From Alloascoidea africana (lineage: Eukaryota; Ascomycota; Alloascoideomycetes; Alloascoideales; Alloascoideaceae), in assembly GCA_030581615.1 (NCBI GenBank), contig JAKTTT010000001.1, positions 62,001-126,000 on the forward strand: 64,000 nt of DNA, read 5' to 3'. Below are positions 1 to 10,377 of the stretch, piece by piece. The translations under genes and the position numbers were made by a program. Numbering within the stretch: position 1 is the stretch's first letter; each line of letters opens with the position of its first letter. The notes beneath the pieces were generated by a model that saw nothing but the letters and a program-made list of their open reading frames with translations, ran no database searches and was not told where the DNA came from.

Positions 1-1548
1 CTTCCGATAACAACGAAGAGATTTTAGAGGTGGCTAGATTCAATACGGCCCAGACTCGAGTTTCATTAAAGAGCTCTTCCAGATCTAAAGCTCCAGGGAT
101 GGCATTGATACTGCTTGTTCCGGAATCGGGATCCGTCAACTCTAGGTTGGGAACAGATTTGGATGGCATATCTATACTGAGCATAGCCGAATCAAAGATT
201 TTCTCTTTGATCAGATCGGATTGTAGTCGTCCCTGACTCTTTTGTTCAGCTTCATTGTCTTCCATGGCTAAACTGCTAATTTTTCCAAGAACAACAGGAG
301 AACATTGTACACCAGTGAAACCATCGCCTATAATCTCACTGTTGATACCTGTCGAATCATCAAATACGGATCTGAGTACTCTGTAGCTCTTAGAAGCAGG
401 GAGGTCGATGATATTGACTACAGAGACAATACTTTCCTCAGTTCCACCAACCGACATTCCACTATTGTCCATTGTATGATTCTGTGGTTTCTCTATTCGT
501 TCATTAAACAGCTGATTCAGCCTTGAAACCATAAAGTTGACCAATTTAATATAGGCAGTCGAAATTACTTGTTCGGACGTATACTTCTGGAAAACCTCGG
601 GCTCGAGATCCAATAGAGATGCTCCCTCGATCAAATCTTCATCGTCGTCTTTTGCATTCCCTAACAAAAGAATTGCAGATAGGACTGTAAGGATCTCAGT
701 AACTTCTGAGGCCATAAATCCGCAAGCCCTCAAGGCATCCCTCCAGTCAGATGCAAGAGCTTGGTCATCTAAAACAAGGTTTTTGATGTGTGAAACAGAG
801 TAAGTTCCAGATTTTTTCAACAAGTTATAACCGCTAAAGTTCTTGATTGATAACACCTCCTTTTCTTGATCTGTCGCTGAATTTATTAAATGGTAAAAGA
901 CATCAAATGCTCTGTATCCTTGATGCTCTTTTAGGTTGAGCAAAGGAGACAAGTCAATCTCATGAGAGTTTAATTTAATTTCTGCTTTTAAAACAAGACC
1001 TTGTGTGTCTATTGACAAGGAAAATACGAGGCCCTTATGATAAGAGGAGGCAATGTTATCTGGCGTGAGAGCAGTTAGAAAGGGGTAAATTGCGTTCAGA
1101 GCATTCTCAATGATGTGGTTGTTGTCAGGTACTGCGTTGATGGTCGCTCTGAACGAAGACGGAGCTGAGCGAAGCAAAGGACTGTAAAGAACAAGTAGCA
1201 TTCAAATTACGAATTATGATTAGTAAAATCATTCATAAGCCCATAATTTTCTCACGTTCCTGACTGTGTTTTCATATTCTTGTTGTGCTAGGGTGAAAAA
1301 AACATAAAAATAAGGACCTACGTTATGGCCAAAGTCTGGTTTTCAGATCGTAAATAGGCGTGCTTCCAGAGGCTGTTTACAAAAGTCTCATCAACAGACG
1401 AGTTCATCTGAAGAATGGTGGTCGAGTCTACATCAACTGTCGGCACCAAATCTTCGAAATGGTTGTGAATGGTCTGTAAGAGGGACGAAGCAGACATGGC
1501 GCCGGCGGTCGAGTTGGACCGCGAGAAGGACGATGATAGTCGACTCAT
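1..1548 (-). CDS. Myosin-like chitin synthase (class V/VII type), N-terminal part, runs off the window
   Basis: Chitin synthases of this type carry a myosin-motor-like domain ahead of a membrane-bound glycosyltransferase and make cell-wall chitin at growth sites. Only the motor-like part is visible, about 469 residues. Exon 1 is 1548-1322; a 140-nt intron (1321-1182) has donor GTAGGT, branch TACTAAT and acceptor CAG; exon 2 runs from 1181 to the window edge and stays open throughout. Matches to the family from memory are the LRSENQ segment that normally precedes the P-loop, a stretch ending AILLLGNA (myosin AILHLGN) and VVNIIDLPAS (family VSIVDFPGF). The P-loop GESGSGKT is absent: LRSENQ is followed by PLLRSAPSSF. 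This recalls class VII enzymes, whose motor is degenerate. The catalytic half is outside the window, so the class is inferred. It is divergent from the kinesin-5 gene. Confidence 0.62.
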
Positions 1549-1943
1549 CCTCTGTTAAAGCCAACGATGGTGGTTCGAAAAGACAAGCGAACGTGAAAGA
1601 TGAACGGGAGAGAGAAAAAGAGGACGGCAAAAAAAGGAGAACAGGGTATTTAAAAGAAAAAGAGGACAGATGCCAGCTATTAATAGGACGCACCTCCAGG
1701 CTGCACACGCACAGCTGCAGATATTCGTTGCAGGGTTCTGATTGGACACCCCGTGGAAGTCACGTGGGGAGAACTTGCAAGAGCTGGCCTGCCCATTTTC
1801 TGTGGTTGCCCCGGCAACAGTTTTTTTGTGTGTGGTGGGTGAAAAAACACAACATCGCCAGTGCAACGCGCACCATCGAAAAGCAGAGCCCAGAGCCAGA
1901 GTCCGTGTCCGAGGTGGTTAGATCGAGACGGGACCCGTATCCA
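1549..1943. promoter_or_regulatory. Divergent promoter between chitin synthase and kinesin-5
   Basis: This 395-bp gap separates two divergent start codons. It contains a TATA-like tatttaaaag near 1647 and GC-rich stretches nearer the kinesin start. An open frame extends the kinesin upstream to 1533, but its translation has no kinesin-like content and it overlaps the first exon of the chitin synthase, so I treat it as untranslated. Confidence 0.5.
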
Positions 1944-4900
1944 ATGTCCAGGAGAAGCAACAGTGCCATGGCCCATCCGAGAGGGGCCAGAGGGCGGCCC
2001 AATGCCGCGGGAAAGGCGCGGACCCAGAGCGTCTCTCGTGCCAACTCCACGACGAGCAGAAACGAGTCCAGGAATGGGGGCCCACCAACATCAACAGCTC
2101 CGAATTCCAGCATCAAAGTGTATGTGCGGTGTCGTGGAAGGTCGAAAAAGGAGGTGCAAGAGGGCAGCCAGGCCGTGATTTCGATTCCAGGTCCAAGCGA
2201 AGGCATTGTGAGCAAAGAATTGACTGTGCAACTGGCCCCCCATGGCTCTATGGGAGCAGCAGGCACGATTACTTCTGGAGCAGCACCGGCAACAGCATCT
2301 CTGAGTCCTTCAAAAACATTCTTCTTTGATGGTGTCTTTGGGCCGGAAAGTGATCAGTCGACTGTCTTTGATCAGATGGCCAGTCCAGTGCTTTTAGAAA
2401 CGTTGCACGGATACAACAGCACCATCTTTGCCTATGGACAAACAGGAACAGGTAAAACGTTCACAATGTCAGGCGATCTATCGGATACTCTGGGTAGACC
2501 ATCAGAAGAGGCTGGCATTATTCCTCGCGTTCTGAATCAGCTTTTCAGAACTTTTGAAACGAAACCAGACACTGAATATACGGTTAAAGTCTCCTATATT
2601 GAACTCTACAATGAAGAATTACGCGATCTGCTTAGCGATGATGAAAATGACAATAAAAGAGTTAAGATGTACGATAACACTTCGTCATCGGCTTCTTCTG
2701 TTAGCGTCCAAGGGCTACGGGAAGTCTTTATCAATAACTCAATTGAGGGTCTACATTTGTTACGACAAGGCTCAAATAAAAGACAAGTGGCGGCAACTAA
2801 TTTCAACGAACAATCCAGTCGATCTCACTCAGTCTTCACGATAACAATACACATAAAAGAAACATTGTTATCCTCAGGAGAGGAAATATTGAAAACAGGA
2901 AAGCTTAATTTGGTGGATTTGGCTGGATCTGAAAACATCAATCGATCCGGAGCGGAAAACAAGCGAGCCAGAGAGGCAGGATTAATAAACCAGAGCTTGC
3001 TCACCCTGGGCCGAGTTATAAACGCTTTGGTTGATAAGGCTTCGCACATTCCCTATAGAGAGTCAAAACTAACAAGGTTACTGCAGGACTCTTTAGGCGG
3101 TAGCACCAAAACTTGTATTATAGCCACCACCAGTCCAGCTAGCTCCAACTTGGAGGAAACGCTGAGCACATTGGAGTATGCGACCAGAGCTCAGAGCATT
3201 AAGAACAGGCCCCAGATGAACCAGACAATTCCAAAATCTTCTCTTCTCAAGGACTATACACATGAAATAGAAATGCTTAGACAAGAGCTGCACAAAACAC
3301 GAAATAAAAATGGCGTTTATTTGTCGGAAGATGACTACAATCAACTGGTTATGAATAGAGACAGTTTCAAAACCTTAACGGAAGAACAGGATCTCAAAAT
3401 TCAAGTTTTGGAGAAACAAGTAAAGAAAAGCCATGAAGAGTACGAAAGTCAGACTAAGCAATGGATTGATTCAAGAGCAAAGCTGACAAAAATGGAAGAG
3501 AAAGTACAGCAAATGGAAAAGCAATTGGAAGTCTCTCAACGACAACTTGAATTTACGCAATGGAAACTCTCTCGAGAACAATTTATTTCAATGGCCTATG
3601 AAAAGACTGAAGAAAAAATGTTTAGCAATGCTTCTCAATTGCTGAGTTCATTTGAAAACACCATTTCAGACGTCGAGGGCCTGAAAAGACAAATAAAAAC
3701 GAGATCAAAACTTGAGGAAGGAAATTTTCAAGTTTTTGACAAAATGAAAACATGTGTTTTAGCGGGCACAAAATCATTATCTAAAACTATGCGCGAGTTT
3801 AATATTCAACTTTTAAAATCTTCTGACGAAGTGCAACAATTAATATCTACTTTTTCTGAGAATGAAGCTTTGATAACGCAAAAAGGAAATGATTACTTTG
3901 ATTCTCGAACTGAAAGTTTAGTAAAAGAAATCGAATCAATTGTATCAAGCATGGGAAAGTCAAATAAAGATATAAACTTGGTGACCATGGAATTACAAAT
4001 GGTTCGGAGCGACCTTAAAAGTAACATAGACGGGGCTATGAAAAACATGAAAGACTCGCTAGAAACTATGTCTACACAGATTCGCCAACAATTAAGTGAA
4101 ATAAAGACTCAAATTCAACAAGATTACAATAAAATAGGTGACGATTTCAGATGTTTGTTTGAGATGACCCAAGCCCATTTAAAAGCTCAGGTAGACGAGA
4201 TTGAAGCTATGAGAGATAGCTTCATTAATTCTGGGGACGAAGCTTCACGGGAAGCAATTGAAAACAGTGAAGAGCTGATGACTTTCACATCCAAAGAAAA
4301 GGATAGGCTAGAAGATGATAAACATGCTCTTATGAAACACATTGGCGATTTGATTTCGAAAACTATCGACTCTCATGCAGAGCGCTTGGAAGAAAAACTG
4401 AGTTCCTTGGGTCAAAATCTAAGAGAATCTGGAAATAGTTTGAAAAGAAAAAATGATGGTATTTCTTCAGATGCAACAGAATGGTTATTGCGACAGAGCT
4501 CATTCTCTGGAAAGTTAAGTAATGAGCAGCAACAAGTGAAGGATTCTGTTAGGATGATCTCTCAAGCTACAGACGCCAAACTCAATAGTGCAGAAAAGGA
4601 ATTGGTTGACACTGTAGCGGGAAAACCTGTTGACTTGATTCATCAAAACACCGAAAGTCTAAGCAAGAAGCTAGAGGTTCTTAATGAGATTGAGTCGAAG
4701 GTTAATAGTCAAACAGCTATCTCTATGGGTTCGGATGTTGCAAAGATGTACAAGTTTAGCCAAAAAGTTGAAGAGTCAATGAAAGAAGGAAGCAAGTTTT
4801 TCAGCCTGATCTCTGAAAGTTCAAATTCTAGTTGTGATAGTGTAGTCCAACGGATACAAGAGATTAAAAGTCTGGGTTCTACATTGGATGTTAATGCGAG

Positions 4901-5426
4901 CCCACATATCGCTGAAATTTTCAAATCAACCGAATGCTCTCAATATGAAAAAATGCCGCAAGATGAGAAGGACGTTTTGTTGTTACTGAAGCATTATGAT
5001 ATAGGAGAATACGAGTTTGAAAAGAGCAAATCTAGAGCGGATTTGATGAGGTTGCATGATGAAGAGAATGACAACCATACACATTCAGCTGCTTTGTCAG
5101 ATATTTCTTCTGAAGGAGCTTCAGAGATCGATGTGAGCTCAAAGTCGACTATGTGTGCCCTTGAAAACAATACTATTGGCCATAAAGAACTACGAAAAGA
5201 GCAAGCACAACAAAGAAGGCCACTGGCTGACTTGGATACAAATGATACTATAGCACCCCCGCCAAGGAAGAAAAGAAAACGAGCACTGAGCGACGAAGAC
5301 CGAGTTGCTTTAGCTATAACGACTGTAGACACGGAAAACACAACATCTGCTCCTATAACAGAAAAATTTTTTACTCTGAAGGAAAAGAAAAACGATCGGC
5401 TGAAAATGCAAAATTCCAGCTCTTGA
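1944..5426 (+). CDS. KIP1: Kinesin-5 (BimC family) mitotic spindle motor
   Basis: This is a plus-end-directed tetrameric motor that crosslinks and slides antiparallel spindle microtubules. From ATG 1944 the product is 1160 residues. A short basic Ser/Arg-rich head is followed by the motor: KVYVRCRGR start, P-loop GQTGTGKT near residue 165, the NEQSSRSH switch, DLAGSE and the LTLGRVINAL segment. The motor ends with a neck after LSTLEYATRAQSIKNRP. A long coiled-coil stalk follows. Near the C-terminus a BimC-like stretch, RRPLADLDTNDTIAPPP, precedes a basic cluster that could act as a nuclear signal. The usual Cdk1 threonine-proline is not evident there. ATG 1944 was chosen because upstream codons add nothing family-like. 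Orthology to yeast CIN8 or KIP1 cannot be separated here. Confidence 0.93.
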   Translation: MSRRSNSAMAHPRGARGRPNAAGKARTQSVSRANSTTSRNESRNGGPPTSTAPNSSIKVYVRCRGRSKKEVQEGSQAVISIPGPSEGIVSKELTVQLAPHGSMGAAGTITSGAAPATASLSPSKTFFFDGVFGPESDQSTVFDQMASPVLLETLHGYNSTIFAYGQTGTGKTFTMSGDLSDTLGRPSEEAGIIPRVLNQLFRTFETKPDTEYTVKVSYIELYNEELRDLLSDDENDNKRVKMYDNTSSSASSVSVQGLREVFINNSIEGLHLLRQGSNKRQVAATNFNEQSSRSHSVFTITIHIKETLLSSGEEILKTGKLNLVDLAGSENINRSGAENKRAREAGLINQSLLTLGRVINALVDKASHIPYRESKLTRLLQDSLGGSTKTCIIATTSPASSNLEETLSTLEYATRAQSIKNRPQMNQTIPKSSLLKDYTHEIEMLRQELHKTRNKNGVYLSEDDYNQLVMNRDSFKTLTEEQDLKIQVLEKQVKKSHEEYESQTKQWIDSRAKLTKMEEKVQQMEKQLEVSQRQLEFTQWKLSREQFISMAYEKTEEKMFSNASQLLSSFENTISDVEGLKRQIKTRSKLEEGNFQVFDKMKTCVLAGTKSLSKTMREFNIQLLKSSDEVQQLISTFSENEALITQKGNDYFDSRTESLVKEIESIVSSMGKSNKDINLVTMELQMVRSDLKSNIDGAMKNMKDSLETMSTQIRQQLSEIKTQIQQDYNKIGDDFRCLFEMTQAHLKAQVDEIEAMRDSFINSGDEASREAIENSEELMTFTSKEKDRLEDDKHALMKHIGDLISKTIDSHAERLEEKLSSLGQNLRESGNSLKRKNDGISSDATEWLLRQSSFSGKLSNEQQQVKDSVRMISQATDAKLNSAEKELVDTVAGKPVDLIHQNTESLSKKLEVLNEIESKVNSQTAISMGSDVAKMYKFSQKVEESMKEGSKFFSLISESSNSSCDSVVQRIQEIKSLGSTLDVNASPHIAEIFKSTECSQYEKMPQDEKDVLLLLKHYDIGEYEFEKSKSRADLMRLHDEENDNHTHSAALSDISSEGASEIDVSSKSTMCALENNTIGHKELRKEQAQQRRPLADLDTNDTIAPPPRKKRKRALSDEDRVALAITTVDTENTTSAPITEKFFTLKEKKNDRLKMQNSSS

Positions 5427-8400
5427 GATTGTAACGGTTGTATAATAAACGTTTTATTGTATACTGTCTGACTTCTGATGGTGATAAATGCTTTCTTATC
5501 TGTTTTCTATGTTCTTCTTTTCTGTTTTTTTTTTTGCATCGTTTATAGAGCAATATCTACTTGTGTACTATGTTATACTGGTTTTTTTCCTTTTGGTTTA
5601 TGAGCTATCCGAGTTGGACAAAGCAAGGAAACTCAACATCATAATATAGATCTCTTCTAAATAATGTACAATATTAAACAATTTTTCATTTTAAAACCGC
5701 TCCATTGAAGATTGCTGAACACAATTGGTGTGTACTAAGCCACACACATAACGCTCTTGCTCTATCCAAACAAAATATTTACGAGTTTTTCAATCCTTAA
5801 AGTCATATGCTTACAGGAAGAAATGGTTAACAATCAGGTACATTTCATTTAGTCGCGAGACTGGGCTTTAGATGTTCTTTAAAGTTGGTAAACAATACGA
5901 TTTCTAAACACAAAAGAGGTGACAGCTAAAAGTTAAGTTTTCATCAAGAGAATCGAATATGTAACTTCTGCCTCTGAAGCCGCGCAGCCGTTCCATTTGG
6001 TACTTGAATCGCTCATGTAAGGAGAGAATTTCAACTCTAGGTTGTTTCAACTTTCATTCTTCTCTATGCAATGAAGGTAAACGCCAGGATGTCTAGAATA
6101 CACTTTCTCATTGTGGCTTCTTCAGCTTTGTACTGCGAATGGAAATTTTCTCTGAATTTAGAACTCTTCAAGTCTTGATAAGGAACCGCCTTTAAAACAA
6201 TATCCGGCATAATTTACTATTCTGGAGTTATTTCTTTGCATTTTGTCAAGAAGAAAGGTAAGATCAGATCGCAAGAGTCTTAACTTTTCTTTTGTATTTG
6301 GCATAATTTCAAGGTAAAGGTCATATACATCCTTCCATTTTAAGAGAAACCATGCTGTCTTAAGAATGGAGGGATTTATCATTCCGAATAAATTTGTTAA
6401 ATGCGTCTTAAGTTGTCAAAAATCCAGCAAAAGGACGGGAAATCAGTTGAGGAGGTCTGAAGAATTTTTTTTTTGTGAAAAAATACAAGAACAAGGTGAA
6501 AGCGAAGTGGCTTTGGTGTTCTAAGAGAAATGTAACAGCTTCAAAAGATTTCTTGTAACACGTATATCTCAAAAGAATGAATTCGTCCGATTCTGAACAA
6601 TTGAATGGTCGATCTGGTGTCCCAATTCTGACAATTTAGCCTAATCAAGCATTCTCCGAAAGGGAACACGGATTTCTTTAGCCGCTGTGGCTGGAATGAC
6701 GGTCCTAAATCCCATGAATGATTGTAGGAAGTGGACTTCAAAAGCCAAGGAAACTTTCGAACAAAAAGAAGAAAACTGAGACTTTTCCGCTTCCTATCAA
6801 AGTTAACTTGATAAGTGTCTACACAAGATGTGACGTCCAAGTTCGTAGTCAAAGAGCTGAGTTGTTCTATGTCCTCTCAGCTCAGGCGTGTTGCTCAATA
6901 GCTTGGTTAGATGACTATAAACATACAATCTATTTATAAAAAGCGTTCTGTCTTTAGATGCTTAGATATATGGCAACGGATTTACTTAAAATAAAAGGTA
7001 TCGAAAACACCGTGACTGTTGGCACGAGCATTGCGACACATGGTAGACTTCTCTCCACAAACGATTGCTTTTATTGTACAATCTTGATATGCCTATGAAT
7101 TTTCCAGCATCCTGAACAAAAGCAAACTTAAAGCAGAGTATGCCAAAAAACTAAGACACAAATTGACAGTGTAACTTCAAGTTGTGTCTTAATCTCTGGA
7201 CAAGGACGACCAGAGGAATTAGGTGGAATGCAAGCGTCTTAATAACCGTTTCTGTTCATTCAACATTCTGTGTTTAATTTTCTACTTGTTCCGATTTAGC
7301 CTTATACGTTTTCTTTAGTTTCCCTGGTTATTGTTGTCCCTGGATCTAACGTTCAAAATTTTTATAGACCCTTTCAAAAGCGCCGTCATTAACCCATCAA
7401 GTTTCCTAGTTTTTGAATCAAACTGCTAAACAGTTTTTGTGTTGGCAGAACACTACAAGTATGACTCCTTTAATAAGCTTTTAGGTTCGAGACAGTTAAA
7501 TCCGATTTCGTTTGAATTTTCTTGTTGCGTAGATAAAGATTCCCACTCTGAAGGGTGGATGACGTGTGATGTCAGAGTTATGGTGCACCGGTGCTTCAGC
7601 TCCTGTCAACCCTAAAATACAAGTGCGGCAAAGGTTAACATAAAACGCACCGAGATGTGAAATTATGCTTAAAAAACGGTCAACACATGCATCATCGTTT
7701 TTTTAATTCGATTGTTTATTACTCCAAACTGTAGGTGGTCTTGGAATTATGAATGTGTTGTCAATGTCCTTTCGGATAAATCTTTGGATTCAAAAGACTT
7801 GAAGGCAAACCACCGTTTGTAAACTTTTAAGAACTTCAGGTCCAGCCTCACTGAAATCAGATATCGGATCATGGTTTTGGAATCCCTGCACACAAGCAAA
7901 TCAGTATAGATTGAACTTTGACTTTAAAAGATGTCCTCATTTCTCATGCTTGGCAGAGCTGATACAATACAGTGCAATTTCATTTTTGAGGTGCTTTTGA
8001 AGTATCAGGTCGTAACCAGACTTGTCCATGAATATGAAAGCTTATCTTCCAATCGCATGATGTCTATCTCTTAACTTCTCTACGTTAAAGCATAGTTTTC
8101 CTAGCTTCAACTTTGGCCCTTTTCAGCATTGGTCTCCATTGTTAGATAAACAAAAGGCCGATGTTTGTATGCAATGGGGTTCAAATGCTTAAAAACAGTA
8201 TAATTGGAAGAACTTTGGACCTTGTGAAGCCTTCTTCTCTCTACAAGCATTATTGAAATTTAATGTTTCGCGACCTTCAGGAATGACGTTAGCTTTCATC
8301 GTCAGCCGAATCCAAAAAACCAGGTTGATTTCGGTTATACAGTAGCTCGTATAATGTACACAACGATTCAGAGACAACTGATAGCAGGATATAGATTTTA

Positions 8401-10377
8401 CTGTGCTAGCAACAACCATCCACAATGTTGCTGCATGCTTTCGGTGCAGAGATGTGGACTAATGAGGACACTGGCAGTTGAAGAATGTAGATGCGCAGTT
8501 GCTGATATACCAATGAATTAACCACGCTTGTCTCAGGTCAATTTAATAGACCTCCCCACCAATAGTTTTACCGATAACGGATCATCCTATCGATAAACGG
8601 TTTTGTTCCAAATGGAGAAATCCGAGATTGCTCGAAATGGTGGGGATGGAGTTTTGTTCAGAAAGCACTGGTGGTGTGCTAGGCTCAGATGTTTCTCCTG
8701 AAATGGGGCTAAGGGAAACATATAACCGCCCTGTGGATTAAAACAAACACCCCCTTTTCTTCATAATGTCTCCCTAACCCGTGTCCCTTTCTTTTTTACT
8801 GCTTGGGTTCGCTATCTAAAAAATTGTCTGGATTCTCATACGAAATTCACGATATACATGTTGGAACCTCTGGACGTGGGGATGCATGAAGAAAAGACAG
8901 GTAGTGGTGACCATCTAGGTTTGGGATATATTAGACTCAAGCTTGAAAACCAAGTCCAAAAATGTCTCACAGCATACAGAGACAAAGTTGAAATCTTCCA
9001 GCACGCACCATAATCGAGCGAACTAATTTGTCCAACTAATCGTCTACACACGCTTGCCGAAGCATCAATGGACTGAAGCTTGGAAATGTGATTCCTCATA
9101 GAACTACATATAGAAGCATGTAGAAGTTATGAAGCTGTGTCTAGATTAGAATCTAGCACCCCATGTGTTCATACCATATAGGAAAGCAATAGTCAGTTGT
9201 CGTCAATTACTTCTTTGAAGGTTAAAAAAAGTGATGGTAATGTTTACAAATTTGAAATATGATGATATGTTGCGTTCTGTTCATCAAGACCTTGTTTTTC
9301 AACTATTTGTTTGCGGAAAAATATCTATGAATAGGAAAATCCAAGAGCAGCATTGAACTTCTAGTGTAATTTTCCCCTCTCTATATAATACAATATTCAG
9401 ATTATATAATTCTCAAGGGATTAGTTTGCAATAACTCTACAATGTTTTCTTAACTTTTTTTAAATAGATTTGTTTCCTGTTTTTGTAAATATTGAAGATA
9501 GTTGGACCTCAATCGCAAACACAGAATTTTGAATAATGGAATACATAAGTTCATGAGACATCGGCTAAATCTACACGCCCCATATTGTCCCAAGAACTTT
9601 AGTGACAATACAAAGTTGATTGATTTAACAGAGAATAAGTAACGTCATAAAGTGATTATTAAGTCGGGTAAAAAGAGTCCGCAATTTCTTGCGATGGAGC
9701 TGTGGGAAGATAGCGTAACTTATCGAGTCAATTTCTTAAATACACAACAGTCTTTTATAACAAGAAATACGCTTATCCCCATATTTCACTATCGGGCGAA
9801 CAGTTGCAAAGTTAGCTATCATCGATATGGGGATGCGCTTCTAAACTTACCACGAGGTTTTCAATTGACATGAAAGTCTTGGATGTTAGACAAGCCCAAT
9901 TAGGCAATTCTCTTTTACTCTCAAAAGATTAACACATTTTCTTTTATTTTTATCCCATGTCTTGACTTTCCGCATAGCTTGTGCTTACAAAAGGGGGTTG
10001 TCGAGTCAACAACTAGGTTCCAAAAAAGCTACCCTGGGGGTGATGCTATGTGAATGTCTTTTACAAGTCATCCAGACCCTTTTCCTATTGAACACCTTAC
10101 TTTTTGAGCTACAGTCAATTCTAAGTTAGCTTTTAATTTTTTCCGAACATGGATTGTTCTCTCAAAGTCTTTCTGTGTTCAGTGAAATGCTTTAATGTGG
10201 ATTAACCAAAAAAAAGCTTAAGGTTAAACTTCTATATCATAACCGTCAGACTTTCTGTGAGTCCAGACGTTTACTGGTGTGAAGTCAATTTGGTTTTTAG
10301 ATTTATATTTATGTGATGGATCGCTCTGTTCTCTTTTGCCCGTTTCTTTGAATTCATTCAGCCACAACAGAACAACC
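5427..10377. other. 4.95-kb gene-free stretch with scattered broken coding-like patches
   Basis: No ORF here has a recognisable start-to-stop gene structure, although neighbouring gaps are usually under 700 bp. The first ~150 bp is the kinesin 3' region. From about 5.9 to 6.9 kb the minus strand has patches that read like protein but change frame and meet stops; another short patch lies at 8836-9099 (minus). I saw no tRNA, long direct or inverted repeat, or transposon signature by eye. It may be a gene graveyard, a centromere-adjacent region, or both. The identity of the patches is unknown. Confidence 0.5.
5907..6382 (-). pseudogene. Broken coding-like remnant, identity unknown
   Basis: Read on the minus strand, 6382-6158 gives 74 residues including the run EIMPNTKEKLRLLRSDLTFL. 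After frame changes, about 6045-5907 gives a charged helical-looking segment containing LHERFKYQMERLRGF. Both patches have the charged, Leu-rich composition of real protein and lie in the same order and strand, but stops and frame changes separate them. Further minus-strand patches continue to about 6.85 kb. I do not recognise the family, so this is a tentative relic call. Confidence 0.3.

Noticed and set aside
1533-1943. Longer kinesin N-terminus from 1533
   Set aside because: It overlaps the divergent chitin synthase first exon and has no kinesin-like residues; ATG 1944 gives a normal family start.
5427-10377. Possible transposon or LTR element filling the gene desert
   Set aside because: By eye there are no long terminal repeats, no terminal inverted repeats and no recognisable polymerase, integrase or transposase motif.
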